NCBI GenBank assembly: GCA_024400415.1
Contig: JAKSMS010000001.1
Location: forward strand, 1-64,000
Origin: Bacteroidales bacterium
GTDB taxonomy: Bacteria > Bacteroidota > Bacteroidia > Bacteroidales > P3
Direction: 5' to 3'
Length of the DNA: 64,000 bases
Part shown: positions 52,375-61,605 of the stretch, piece after piece
How positions within the stretch are numbered: position 1 is the stretch's first letter
Layout of the letters: every line of letters starts with the position of its first letter
Notes under the pieces: model-generated
The model's database searches: none
Seen by the model: the letters and a program-made list of their open reading frames with translations, nothing else
Told to the model about the DNA's origin: nothing
Translations under genes and position numbers: made by a program

Positions 52375-53514
52375 ATGGATTTCAGTATAAACAAGACAGA
52401 AGAACTCTTCCTGCAGATGATTCGCGAATTTGCAGAGAAAGAGGTAAAGCCTTTGGCAGCACAGGTCGATGAGGAAGAGATGTTCCCAATGGAGACCGTG
52501 AAGAAAATGGCCAAACTTGGCCTGATGGGCATTCCTGTGCCTAAGCAGTATGGCGGAGCTGGCGGAACCAACATCATGTACGGCATGGCTGTAGAAGAGC
52601 TGAGCCGCGTATGTGCCACTACCGGCGTAATACTTTCAGCACACACTTCACTCTGCTGCGCCCCTATCATGGAGAACGGCACTGAGGAACAGAAGATGAA
52701 ATATCTGCCTAAGCTTGCTAGTGGCGAATGGATTGGTGCATTTGCCCTTACCGAGCCAGGCGCTGGCACCGACGCTGCCGGCCAGCAGACAACCGCAGTA
52801 CTCGACGGTGACGAATGGGTGCTGAACGGAAGCAAGATCTTCATCACCAACGGTAGCTACGCAAACGTATTCATCATCATAGCCATGACCGACAAGAGCC
52901 TTGGCACCAAGGGTATCAGCGCATTCATCGTTGAGAAGGACACTCCAGGCTTCACCATCGGTAAGAAGGAGAAGAAGATGGGTATCCGCGGAAGCGCCAC
53001 TACCGAACTCATTTTCCAGGACTGCCGCATTCCTAAGGAGAACCTCCTCGGACCTCTCGGCAAGGGATTCGGTATCGCCATGAAGACCCTCGACGGCGGC
53101 CGCATCGGTATTGCCGCACAGGCACTCGGTATCGCCCAGGGCGCTATCGACGAAACCGTAAAATACACCAAGGAGCGCAAGCAGTTCGGCCGCTCGATCA
53201 GCCAGTTCCAGAACACCCAGTTCCAGATGGCAGACCTCGAGACTAAGACTCAGGCAGCACGCTTGCTCGTTCGCAGCGCACACTATAAGAAGGACCACGG
53301 CATCAACTACTCCGTTGACGCTGCTATGGCAAAACTCTTCTGCGCAGAGACCGCTATGGAGGTAACCACCAAGGCTGTACAGTTCTTCGGCGGCTATGGC
53401 TACACCCGTGAGTACCCAGTTGAGCGCATGATGCGCGACGCCAAGATCACCGAGATCTACGAAGGCACCAGCGAGGTACAGCGCATGGTAATCTCAGGCA
53501 AACTGTTCAAATAA
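52375..53514 (+). CDS. Acyl-CoA dehydrogenase, butyryl-CoA type
   Basis: 379-residue flavoprotein. It shows the acyl-CoA dehydrogenase signatures GAFALTEPGAGTDAAG and QFFGGYGYTREYPVERMMRDAKITEIYEGTSEVQ-like C-terminal region with the catalytic glutamate in EIYEGTSE. Close linkage to etfB and etfA, in that order, matches the Bcd-EtfAB complexes of anaerobes that reduce crotonyl-CoA to butyryl-CoA, in some cases coupled to ferredoxin reduction. Substrate chain length is inferred from length and context. With kdd/kamA in the same genome it would complete lysine fermentation to butyrate. Confidence 0.93.
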   Translation: MDFSINKTEELFLQMIREFAEKEVKPLAAQVDEEEMFPMETVKKMAKLGLMGIPVPKQYGGAGGTNIMYGMAVEELSRVCATTGVILSAHTSLCCAPIMENGTEEQKMKYLPKLASGEWIGAFALTEPGAGTDAAGQQTTAVLDGDEWVLNGSKIFITNGSYANVFIIIAMTDKSLGTKGISAFIVEKDTPGFTIGKKEKKMGIRGSATTELIFQDCRIPKENLLGPLGKGFGIAMKTLDGGRIGIAAQALGIAQGAIDETVKYTKERKQFGRSISQFQNTQFQMADLETKTQAARLLVRSAHYKKDHGINYSVDAAMAKLFCAETAMEVTTKAVQFFGGYGYTREYPVERMMRDAKITEIYEGTSEVQRMVISGKLFK

Positions 53515-53555
53515 TATCGAGAAATCGAATTTTTCTAACACTGAATAATTAGACA

Positions 53556-54338
53556 ATGAAAATAGTCGTTTGTATAAAGCAAGTGCCCGATACCGCTGAG
53601 GTAAAGATCAACCCAGTTACCGGTACACTTATCCGCGAAGGCGTGCCAAGCATCATGAACCCTGACGACAAGGGCGGTTTGGAATTCGCACTTCAACTCA
53701 AAGAACAATACGGTGCAGAGGTTACCGTAATCACTATGGGCCTTCCACAGTCTGACGCTATCCTTCGCGAAGCATTCGCTATGGGCGCAGACAAGGCCAT
53801 ACTTCTCACCGACCGCCGCCTTGGTGGCGCCGATACCCTGGCAACTTCAAGTGCCATCGCTGGCGCTCTCCGCAAGATGGAATATGACCTGATCATCACT
53901 GGTCGTCAAGCCATCGACGGCGATACCGCCCAGGTTGGTCCACAGATTGCCGAACACCTCGACCTTCCTCAGGTATCATACCTGGTTGACCTCCAATACG
54001 ACGGAAACAAAACCATCACCGTACGTAAAGAGACCGAAGACGGCTACGAGGTACTGCAGATGGAGACCCCTTGCCTGGTTACCGTATTGGCAAGCGCCGT
54101 TAAACCACGCTACATGAACGTAGCTGGCATCGTTGAGGCATACAACCGCGAGGTGGAGATTTGGAACGCTGACATGATCGAGGTTCCTGCCGAGCATATC
54201 GGAAAGGCCGGATCACCTACCAGCGTTGCAAAGAGTTTCCCCAAGAGCGTAAAGCCTGCTGGCGAGAAATTTGAGGTTAGTGCAGAAGAAGCAGTAGACC
54301 TGATCATCAACAAACTCAAAGAAAAACACATAATCTAA
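53556..54338 (+). CDS. etfB: Electron transfer flavoprotein, beta subunit
   Basis: 260 residues; the small subunit that binds AMP or FAD and accepts electrons with EtfA. It opens with MKIVVCIKQVPDTAEVKIN, followed by TVITMGLPQSDAILREAFAMGADKAILL and the signature TGRQAIDGDTAQVGPQIAEHL. Full length. It is 41 bases after the dehydrogenase gene and six bases before etfA. Confidence 0.97.
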   Translation: MKIVVCIKQVPDTAEVKINPVTGTLIREGVPSIMNPDDKGGLEFALQLKEQYGAEVTVITMGLPQSDAILREAFAMGADKAILLTDRRLGGADTLATSSAIAGALRKMEYDLIITGRQAIDGDTAQVGPQIAEHLDLPQVSYLVDLQYDGNKTITVRKETEDGYEVLQMETPCLVTVLASAVKPRYMNVAGIVEAYNREVEIWNADMIEVPAEHIGKAGSPTSVAKSFPKSVKPAGEKFEVSAEEAVDLIINKLKEKHII

Positions 54339-54344
54339 GAAGCA

Positions 54345-55349
54345 ATGGATACTACTCAATATAAAGACGTATACGTATTTGCAGAACAGCGCGACGGAAA
54401 AATCCAGAACGTTGCACTCGAACTGCTGGGCAAGGCACGCGAACTAGCCGACACCCTTAACGAGAAAGTAGTTGCAATCTTCCTTGGCAAAGGTATCAAA
54501 GACCAGGCTCAGAGCTTGATTGCAGCCGGTGCCGACAAGGTTATGGTTGTTGACGACGCAGTTCTCGACCACTATATGACCGAGCCTTACAGCCAGGCCA
54601 TTACCCAAATCATCAAAGAGCAGAAACCCAGCATCCTGATGATTGGCGCAACCACCATCGGACGCGATCTCGCTCCAAGATTGTCAGCTCGCAACCGTAC
54701 CGGTCTTACTGCTGATGCCACTAAGTTAGAGATCAGCGAGGAGCGCGACTTCATGATGACTCGTCCTGCATTCGGCGGCAACCTCATGGCCACCATCCTC
54801 TGCAAAGACCATCGTCCTCAGATGTCTACCGTTCGTCCCGGCGTAATGCAGAAAATGAAGGCAGACAACACTCGCAAGGGTGAAATCGTTGACTATAAGA
54901 TCAATTTTGACATGGCTAAGATTAACCGTGTTAAGCTGATCAAGGTTGTAAAGGAAGAGAAAACTTCTGCCGATATCGCCGAGGCAAAAATACTCGTTGC
55001 CGGCGGTCGTGGCGTACAGAATGCAGAAGGCGTAAAGAAACTCGAAGCCCTTGCAGAACAGCTTGGCGGTGAGGTTGCAGCCAGCCGCGCACTTACTGAT
55101 GCCGGCATCATGGATCATGACCGTCAGGTTGGTCAGACTGGTAAAACCGTTCGTCCTAACCTATATATCGCATGCGGTATCAGTGGCGCCATCCAGCACG
55201 TATCCGGCATGGAGGAGAGCGACCTCATCATCGCTATCAACAAAGACAAGACTGCCCCAATTTTCCAGGTTGCAGATCTCGGCATTGTTGGCGACCTCAA
55301 CAAAATTGTACCTATGCTGACCGAACGTCTAAAGAACATGGAGAAATAA
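54345..55349 (+). CDS. etfA: Electron transfer flavoprotein, alpha subunit
   Basis: 334-residue partner of EtfB. The C-terminal FAD-binding domain shows [47 protein letters not shown] and [22 protein letters not shown], all typical. The protein has no added ferredoxin domain. A strong terminator 22 bases beyond the stop closes the ridA-bcd-etfBA operon. Confidence 0.97.
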   Translation: MDTTQYKDVYVFAEQRDGKIQNVALELLGKARELADTLNEKVVAIFLGKGIKDQAQSLIAAGADKVMVVDDAVLDHYMTEPYSQAITQIIKEQKPSILMIGATTIGRDLAPRLSARNRTGLTADATKLEISEERDFMMTRPAFGGNLMATILCKDHRPQMSTVRPGVMQKMKADNTRKGEIVDYKINFDMAKINRVKLIKVVKEEKTSADIAEAKILVAGGRGVQNAEGVKKLEALAEQLGGEVAASRALTDAGIMDHDRQVGQTGKTVRPNLYIACGISGAIQHVSGMEESDLIIAINKDKTAPIFQVADLGIVGDLNKIVPMLTERLKNMEK

Positions 55350-55369
55350 TACACATATTTATTTCTACA

Positions 55370-55400
55370 AAAAAAGCCTCACTTTTGTGGGGCTTTTTTT
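55370..55400 (+). terminator. Terminator of the ridA-etfA operon
   Basis: AAAAAGCCTCAC and GTGGGGCTTTTT arms (one G-T pair) around TTTT, followed by T residues. Confidence 0.9.
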
Positions 55401-55478
55401 GTTCATCATAGTAAAACAAGAATTAGCACATTCATACTTCAAATAAGTGATGCTTATAAAAGTTTTTTCAATTATTAT

Positions 55479-55509
55479 TTTGTCAATATTAAAAAAAAAT
55501 GTAACTTTG
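55479..55509 (+). promoter_or_regulatory. Promoter of the polysaccharide export operon
   Basis: TTTG (55479-55482), a 19-base spacer and TAACTTTG (55502-55509), an almost perfect Bacteroidota promoter 62 bases before the first gene. Confidence 0.8.
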
Positions 55510-55571
55510 CATATAGTATATTTTATATAGAAGAAAACAATTAACGTAGAATCAAAGAAATACGACATTAT

Positions 55572-56363
55572 ATGAAAAAACAAATTGGATTATTGTTCAC
55601 AATTACGGCACTACTGCTTTCAATGTCATCATGCGGTTCTTGGAAACAGGTAGCCTACTTCCAGAACCACGAATCCATCAACAACACCCCCACACCTACA
55701 CCAACAATGGTGATGGTAAGACCTGGCGACAAAATATCAATTTACGTAAAAACAAGCGATCCTGAAACTGGTGAACTTTTCAACCTAATCAACTTAGAGA
55801 GAAGTTATCAGACTGGTAATAGCAAAATAGGTTACACTATTGATGCTAATGGAAACATTGACTTTCCAGAACTAGGAGTTCTTCATGTAGCCGGTCATTC
55901 TAGAAGCCAGATCGCTCAGATGATAAAAAGTGAACTTGAAAAGAAAGGCCAAGCAAACAACGCCATTGTAACTGTAGAATTTCTAGACCTCACAGTTTCA
56001 GTCTTAGGCGAAGTTAGAAATCCTGGCAGATTCCTTATTGACAAGGATGTAATTTCTATTATAGATGCTATCGGCATGGCAGGTGACCTTACTATTGATG
56101 GTGAAAGAAAGAACGTAATGGTTATGAGAAGTGAAAATGGCAAACAAACCATTTACACTATAAACATGTGCGATGCAGAGAACGTACTGTCATCTCCAGC
56201 ATACTACCTTCAACAGAATGACGTAGTATACGTACAGCCAACCACTAAAAAAGCACGTACGTCAACTGTTAATGGCAACAATGCACTTTCCGCATCATTC
56301 TGGTTATCCGTTGCATCAACCGCAGTTACGGTATTCACCTTTATCTTTGCCGTTAAAAAATAA
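55572..56363 (+). CDS. Wza-like polysaccharide export lipoprotein
   Basis: 263 residues. A lipoprotein signal peptide ends in the lipobox with Cys about 21 (SMSSC). A polysaccharide export (PES) domain follows (VRPGDKISIYVKTSDPE...YTIDANGNIDFPELG) with a SLBB-type domain (SVLGEVRNPGRFLID...IIDAIGMAGDLT). A C-terminal hydrophobic helix (FWLSVASTAVTVFTFIFAV) replaces the amphipathic barrel helix of E. coli Wza. It is the outer-membrane outlet for exopolysaccharide, with its Wzc-type partner directly downstream. Confidence 0.9.
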   Translation: MKKQIGLLFTITALLLSMSSCGSWKQVAYFQNHESINNTPTPTPTMVMVRPGDKISIYVKTSDPETGELFNLINLERSYQTGNSKIGYTIDANGNIDFPELGVLHVAGHSRSQIAQMIKSELEKKGQANNAIVTVEFLDLTVSVLGEVRNPGRFLIDKDVISIIDAIGMAGDLTIDGERKNVMVMRSENGKQTIYTINMCDAENVLSSPAYYLQQNDVVYVQPTTKKARTSTVNGNNALSASFWLSVASTAVTVFTFIFAVKK

Positions 56364-56415
56364 TAATACGATTTTCTTCGTTGCCATATAAATAACGAAT
56401 AATATATATGTAATA

Positions 56416-58836
56416 ATGGAAGAGACTAAGAATAACACTCAGATTTCAGATACACTAAATGAGATATCCATCAAGGATATTTGGTATATCGTACTCGCCA
56501 ACTGGAAGTGGTTTGCACTTTCAATCTTTTGTGCACTTCTTATCGGTGTATTCTACCTAATGAAAACACCTAAGGTTTACACACGAAACACACAGGTGCA
56601 AATAAAGAACGACAAGGCGGGTGGTGCATCAAGCATGATGTCTAACGAGTTTAGCAACCTTGGATTTCTTAAAGAACAGTCTTCTGTAAACAATGAGATT
56701 CATGCTTTCCAGTCCAAGGATTATATCCGCGGTGCTGTACAACGCTTGAACCTTGACATCAACTACACCACCGATGGCTTTCTCAAGCAAAATACCCTAT
56801 ATGGTACAGACAAGCCACTGGTAGTTAACTTCCTTAGCCTGACTTATGATGATGCAGCATCATTTGACATTTCTGTTGAAAAAGATGGTCGCACTCTTAA
56901 GTTGAGCAACTTTGTATTGAACAAAGAAAAAATGGATTCAAAATCCATGACTGGCAAATTCAATGACACACTCACCACTCCTATCGGAGCAATTGTCATT
57001 GCCCCGATGGCTCGTTCATTTAACGATATCACATTCCCAATCCATGTAAAGAAAAGCACTCTTGAAGCAACAACATTAAGATACATGAGTGCATTAAACA
57101 CTTCTCTTCTTGACAAACAAGCCGATGTCATCTCTATAACAGTTAATGATATTTCTATAGAAAGAGGTGATGATATCCTCGATGCGCTTATTGAAGTATA
57201 CAACGAACATTGGGTTGAAGATAAAAACCTCATGGCAAAAAGTACTTCTAGCTTTATAGACGATCGTCTTGAAGTAATTCAGCAAGAACTTAGCAATGTC
57301 GATGTTGATATCTCATCATATAAGAGTTCTCAGATGCTCCCAGATGTAAAGGCTGCAGCAAAACTCTATATGGAAGAAAGCAATGAAATCAACAAGCAGA
57401 TACTTGAGCTCAACAACCAACTGCAGATGACTAAGTTCATTAGAGAGTATCTCACCAACGATAATAAAAAAGATGACCTTATTCCATCAAACACTGGAGT
57501 TAGCAGCGGCGTTGAGAAACAGATTAGCGAGTACAATGAGATGATGCTCCAGCGCATCAGAATCGTTTCTAGCAGTAGTGCCCAGAACTCAATGGTAAAA
57601 AATCTTGATCGCTCACTTGAGAATATGCGTCAGGCAATTATCGCATCTGTTGATAACTTGATTCACTCTCTTAACACGCAAATCAACAATCTCCAGCAGA
57701 ACGAGCGCAGAATGAACACTCGCATTGCTGACAATCCAAACCAGGCCCGCAAACTGCTCTCTGTTGAGCGTCAACAAGCCGTAAAAGAAGCCCTTTACCT
57801 ATTCTTGCTCCAAAAACGAGAAGAGAACGAACTGTCCCAGGCCTTCACTGCATACAACACTAGAATCATCCAGTCACCGACCGGTTCTAATATCCCAACC
57901 TCACCTAAACGCAGTATGGTTCTACTCGTTGCTGTTATTCTTGGAGCCGCACTTCCGGCTGGCGTCCTTTTCATTAAGGAGACCACTAACACAACCGTTC
58001 GCGGCCGCAAAGACTTAGAAAGACTTACTATCCCATTTATCGGAGAGATACCTTTCCATGGTGTTCAGCACAATAAGTCTGGTATTAAGAAAGCAATCAA
58101 GAAAGCAAGTAAAACTGAAGACAAATATCGGATTGTCGTTGCACCAGGAAAACGCGATATTAGTAATGAAGCATTCCGAGTGCTGCGTACCAATATTGAG
58201 TTTTTGGCCAACCCTGAAGGATGCACGACATTCCAATATACATCATTCAATGCTGGTAGTGGTAAATCCTATATTTGTATGAACATGGGTGTTTGCCTTT
58301 CCCTCAAAGAAAAGCGAGTACTTCTTATCGATGGTGACCTTCGCCATGCATCTCTTTCTGCATATATCGGAAGTCCTAAGACCGGCATCTGTAACTACTT
58401 GAATGGATCAGAAACTAATATTGACAACTTAATCATTAAGTTCCAAGACTCCACTCTCGATATCATTCCTGTAGGTAAAATTCCACCTAACCCAACCGAG
58501 CTTGTAGGTAATGGAAAACTCCCAAAACTTATTGAGAGTATGAAGAGCCGCTATGACTTTATCATTATCGACTGTCCTCCTGTTGATATCGTTGCAGATA
58601 CCCAAATAATCGCTAAAATGGTCGATAGAACCCTCTTCGTTATCCGTACTGGCCTTATGGAGCGCAGCATGGTGCCTGAAGTTCAGAGCATCAGCGATAC
58701 TGGTAGATTCAAGAACATGTCTATCATCCTTAATGGAACAGGCTATGAGAAGGGTAAGTACTACTACCACCATGGCTATGGATATGGCTACGGCTACGGT
58801 TATGGTTATAGTCACAACTATTACACTGAATCATAA
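56416..58836 (+). CDS. Wzc-like chain-length determinant with tyrosine kinase domain
   Basis: 806 residues. An N-terminal transmembrane segment (WFALSIFCALLIGVFYL) starts the Wzz domain. A long periplasmic coiled region follows, then a second helix (SMVLLVAVILGAALPAGVLF). The cytoplasmic BY-kinase has Walker A NAGSGKSYICMN, Walker A' LLIDGDLRH, and Walker B FIIIDCPPVDI. The C-terminal tail is a Gly/Tyr repeat (YYYHHGYGYGYGYGYGYSH) holding many tyrosines for autophosphorylation. It controls polymer length and export, and its phosphatase partner follows with a 1-base overlap. Confidence 0.94.
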   Translation: MEETKNNTQISDTLNEISIKDIWYIVLANWKWFALSIFCALLIGVFYLMKTPKVYTRNTQVQIKNDKAGGASSMMSNEFSNLGFLKEQSSVNNEIHAFQSKDYIRGAVQRLNLDINYTTDGFLKQNTLYGTDKPLVVNFLSLTYDDAASFDISVEKDGRTLKLSNFVLNKEKMDSKSMTGKFNDTLTTPIGAIVIAPMARSFNDITFPIHVKKSTLEATTLRYMSALNTSLLDKQADVISITVNDISIERGDDILDALIEVYNEHWVEDKNLMAKSTSSFIDDRLEVIQQELSNVDVDISSYKSSQMLPDVKAAAKLYMEESNEINKQILELNNQLQMTKFIREYLTNDNKKDDLIPSNTGVSSGVEKQISEYNEMMLQRIRIVSSSSAQNSMVKNLDRSLENMRQAIIASVDNLIHSLNTQINNLQQNERRMNTRIADNPNQARKLLSVERQQAVKEALYLFLLQKREENELSQAFTAYNTRIIQSPTGSNIPTSPKRSMVLLVAVILGAALPAGVLFIKETTNTTVRGRKDLERLTIPFIGEIPFHGVQHNKSGIKKAIKKASKTEDKYRIVVAPGKRDISNEAFRVLRTNIEFLANPEGCTTFQYTSFNAGSGKSYICMNMGVCLSLKEKRVLLIDGDLRHASLSAYIGSPKTGICNYLNGSETNIDNLIIKFQDSTLDIIPVGKIPPNPTELVGNGKLPKLIESMKSRYDFIIIDCPPVDIVADTQIIAKMVDRTLFVIRTGLMERSMVPEVQSISDTGRFKNMSIILNGTGYEKGKYYYHHGYGYGYGYGYGYSHNYYTES

Positions 58837-59564
58837 TGCTATTTTTTAAAGATACTACTACATTAAAGAAATCGGACCTCTTGAATAAGATGTCCGATTT
58901 CCATTGTCATTTACTCCCAGGTGTTGATGACGGAATTAAAGTGATCGAGGATACGCTCAAGATACTATCTTACTATGAATCTCTCGGAATTAGCACCGTA
59001 TGGATGACGCCTCATGTCATGGAGGATATTCCAAATACAACTGAGAAACTAAAAGAGCGCTTCCATTACGTGCTTACTCAGTACAATGGTCCTATCAAGC
59101 TGCACCTTGCTGCGGAATACATGATGGACAATGAATTCTCAAATAGAATAGATAAGAAGGACTTTCTTCCTCTTGGAGAAGACCAAGACCAAGTATTAGT
59201 TGAGACTTCTACATTTAACGGACCTCGCCACATGGAGGATATCTTTAACAGGATCAAATCAGCAGGTTTCTTCCCTGTTTTGGCTCATCCTGAAAGATAC
59301 ACCTACATGAAAAAGGAAGACTATCTCAAATGGAAAAATCAAGACATCAAATTCCAGCTCAACATGCCTTCTCTTCATGGCCTATATGGCAAGAATGAAA
59401 AAGAAAAAGCCGAGTGGATGCTCCTGAACGACATGTACGACTACTATGGAACAGACACTCACACAACTCGACATATTGCCAATACCGATCTACCGTTTGC
59501 CGAATTTGAATTCAAAAAGAAACTTCTCCCGCACTTAGAAGAATTGATAGAAAAAGCAATATAG
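58836..59564 (+). CDS. CpsB/CapC-type tyrosine phosphatase (PHP fold)
   Basis: 242-residue metal-dependent phosphatase that removes phosphate from the tyrosine tail of its BY-kinase. PHP motifs are visible: DFHCHLLPGVDDG (motif I), TPHVMED, LAAEYMMDNEF, LAHPERY and YGTDTHTTRH (last metal ligands). Its start codon shares one base with the stop of the Wzc-like gene, so translation is probably coupled. The export, kinase and phosphatase genes form a complete regulatory trio; no glycosyltransferase genes are next to them. Confidence 0.92.
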   Translation: MLFFKDTTTLKKSDLLNKMSDFHCHLLPGVDDGIKVIEDTLKILSYYESLGISTVWMTPHVMEDIPNTTEKLKERFHYVLTQYNGPIKLHLAAEYMMDNEFSNRIDKKDFLPLGEDQDQVLVETSTFNGPRHMEDIFNRIKSAGFFPVLAHPERYTYMKKEDYLKWKNQDIKFQLNMPSLHGLYGKNEKEKAEWMLLNDMYDYYGTDTHTTRHIANTDLPFAEFEFKKKLLPHLEELIEKAI

Positions 59565-59565
59565 C

Positions 59566-59602
59566 AAAAAGAAAGGTCATCGTTTGATGACCTTTCTTTT
59601 TT
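59566..59602. terminator. Bidirectional terminator after the phosphatase gene
   Basis: Arms AGAAAGGTCATC and GATGACCTTTCT around GTTT, with A and T runs on the two sides. It lies between convergent operons. Confidence 0.9.
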
Positions 59603-59621
59603 ATTATTCTCTAAAAAATAA

Positions 59622-59918
59622 TTACATTTTCTCACCAGGAAGTGGCTGAAGTGTCGAGAGCATTACCTTCATATTTACTCCAGGAGCTGCTTCTACCAAT
59701 GCTTCTGTTTGAGTGGTATTCTTTACTACTACATGTATACCGCCAGCAGTCATTACCTTATCTCCTGGCTTCAACCCACGACGATAGGCTTCTTCTTTCT
59801 TAACCTGTTGGGATTGTGGTCGAATCATAAAGAAGTAAAATACTGCAATCAAAGCAACTACCATAATAGTAGTTTTCCAACCATTACTAATGTCGAGTAC
59901 AATAAAATCTAATATCAT
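59622..59918 (-). CDS. yajC: Preprotein translocase subunit YajC
   Basis: 98-residue accessory subunit of the SecDF-YajC complex. One transmembrane helix (TIMVVALIAVFYFFMIRP) is followed by QSQQVKKEEAYRRGLKPGDKV and a basic/hydrophobic cytoplasmic domain ending in STLQPLPG. Length and pattern are normal. Its start overlaps the terC stop by four bases, so it is co-transcribed with that gene. The usual secD/F neighbours are absent here. Confidence 0.93.
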   Translation of the reverse strand: MILDFIVLDISNGWKTTIMVVALIAVFYFFMIRPQSQQVKKEEAYRRGLKPGDKVMTAGGIHVVVKNTTQTEALVEAAPGVNMKVMLSTLQPLPGEKM

Positions 59919-60970
59919 ATTGTTGCGTTTTTATTTGAAGGTTTCTTAATAATTAGAGAAAAAAGAATGCTAAACACCAATATTCCAAGTATTATCACCA
60001 AAGATGCGATTGTCGATACTGAGATATGGAAGAACTCATTGATAAGCATCTTGGAACCGATGAAGATTAACAGGCAACCCAAGCCATATTTCAAAAGCCA
60101 GAACTTATCTGTAATTCCACTCAAAAGGAAAAATAAGGATCTTAATCCCATTATGGCAAATATGTTGGAAAAATAGATGATAAACGTATCTTGAGTTACT
60201 GAGAATACTGCTGGAATACTGTCAACAGCAAAGATCACATCACTAAATTCTACCACAAGAAGCACAAGAAATAATGGCGTGATATATTTCTTTCCATCTA
60301 TACGTGTAAAGAAATTGTGACCATCCATTTCTCGAGAAACTCTAAAATACTTGCTCGCGAATTTTACAGCAGGGTGGTTTGAGGTGTCAATTTTCTCGTC
60401 ACCTTTATCAACAAACATCTTGGCGCCGCTATATAATAGTATGACACCAAAAATGGCCAATACCCACGAAAACTTGGTTACCAAGGCGCCTAACGCAAAG
60501 ATGAAAAGGAATCTCAAAACAATCGCACCCATGATACCCCAGAACAGAACTCTGTGATAATACTTCTTATCTATTCCAAAGCTCACGAATATCATAATCA
60601 TCACAAAGATATTGTCAATCGACAATGATTCTTCCAAAAAATATCCTGCCAGATATTGAGTAGTCATCTCTTTGCGATAGATCTCAAGGTTAGCCATGAA
60701 ACCTGATTCTAGATTCATCTTACCGGCCAGATCCGTACCAGCTACATAGCTGAGGAGATCCTCCATATTGGTAATACCATGAATCCATTCTGCATGCGTT
60801 CGTATAATGATAGCAAAAATCATTGCCAGCAGTATCCAGATACCTGTCCAAATCGAGGCCTCCTTTATACCAATTTCATGATCTTTCTTATGAAACACAC
60901 CTAAATCCATTGCCAACATAAAGACAATGAACACTATAAATGCAATGAAGAATAAATAACGAGTTATCAT
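59915..60970 (-). CDS. TerC-family membrane protein (Alx/YkoY-like)
   Basis: 351-residue polytopic inner-membrane protein of the TerC family, members of which export manganese or protect from tellurite. The conserved core is FLEESLSIDNIFVMIMIFVSFG and LVVEFSDVIFAVDSIPAVFSVTQDTFIIYFSNIFAIMGLRS (two acidic Asn-Asp motifs in helices). About eight transmembrane helices. A -7 box ends only eight bases before the start codon, so the mRNA may be nearly leaderless. No yybP-ykoY riboswitch can be present in such a short leader. Confidence 0.9.
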   Translation of the reverse strand: MITRYLFFIAFIVFIVFMLAMDLGVFHKKDHEIGIKEASIWTGIWILLAMIFAIIIRTHAEWIHGITNMEDLLSYVAGTDLAGKMNLESGFMANLEIYRKEMTTQYLAGYFLEESLSIDNIFVMIMIFVSFGIDKKYYHRVLFWGIMGAIVLRFLFIFALGALVTKFSWVLAIFGVILLYSGAKMFVDKGDEKIDTSNHPAVKFASKYFRVSREMDGHNFFTRIDGKKYITPLFLVLLVVEFSDVIFAVDSIPAVFSVTQDTFIIYFSNIFAIMGLRSLFFLLSGITDKFWLLKYGLGCLLIFIGSKMLINEFFHISVSTIASLVIILGILVFSILFSLIIKKPSNKNATI

Positions 60971-60978
60971 AATGAATG

Positions 60979-60986
60979 CAAAAATA
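60979..60986 (-). promoter_or_regulatory. -7 promoter box of the TerC gene
   Basis: Minus-strand TATTTTTG ends eight bases before the ATG of the TerC-family gene, implying a transcription start at or a few bases before the start codon. Confidence 0.6.
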
Positions 60987-61044
60987 CGATTTTTCTTTGA
61001 ATTGGTAAAATTTTTTAGAATCTATAACGTTCATAGATTACATT

Positions 61045-61605
61045 ATGAATACACATGACGCTATTTCGGCTAACGCTACTAGTTCACAATTGTTTCTATC
61101 CTTCTTCAAGATTGGATCTTTTACTATTGGTGGCGGTTTTGCCATGATTCCACTTATGGAGCAGGAACTAGTCGACAAAAAACGCTGGCTTACTCGAGAA
61201 GAATTCCTCGACTGCTTATCGATCGGACAAGCCATGCCTGGTATTTTTGCCGTCAATATGGCCAGCAGCATTGGTTATAGGCTCAACGGAATAAAAGGTG
61301 CCCTATCGGCCATCGTTGGCAATATTTGCATGCCCGTTCTAACTATTCTGCTACTCGCAATGTTTTTTCGTCATTTCAAAGACTACACAGTCGTTGAACA
61401 CATCTTTATGGGCATTCGGCCCGCTGTTGTTGCTCTTATTGCTGCGCCTGTTTTTAATCTGGCTAAATCTGCCAAGGTCAATTGGAGCAATTGTTGGATT
61501 CCTATCTTAGCCGCACTCTTAATTTGGATCTGGGGTTTCTCGCCGGTCTGGATCATTCTGGGGACTATCGTTCTTGGTATAGTTTATAGGAGGATCCGAT
61601 CATGA
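61045..61605 (+). CDS. Chromate transporter, first half (ChrA-type)
   Basis: 186 residues, single-domain CHR protein. It has the family's N-terminal KIGSFTIGGGFAMIPLMEQELV and the helix-breaking SIGQAMPGIFAVNMASSIGY, with about five transmembrane helices. Its stop overlaps the start of the second half (ATGA), so the two short CHR proteins should form a heteromer equivalent to the long ChrA. Substrate: chromate efflux in known cases, but the physiological role in an anaerobe is uncertain. Confidence 0.9.
   Translation: MNTHDAISANATSSQLFLSFFKIGSFTIGGGFAMIPLMEQELVDKKRWLTREEFLDCLSIGQAMPGIFAVNMASSIGYRLNGIKGALSAIVGNICMPVLTILLLAMFFRHFKDYTVVEHIFMGIRPAVVALIAAPVFNLAKSAKVNWSNCWIPILAALLIWIWGFSPVWIILGTIVLGIVYRRIRS

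Noticed and set aside
61022..61044. Possible manganese riboswitch near the TerC gene
   Set aside because: The gap to the divergent gene is about 74 bases and the -7 box leaves almost no leader, so the aptamer cannot fit.
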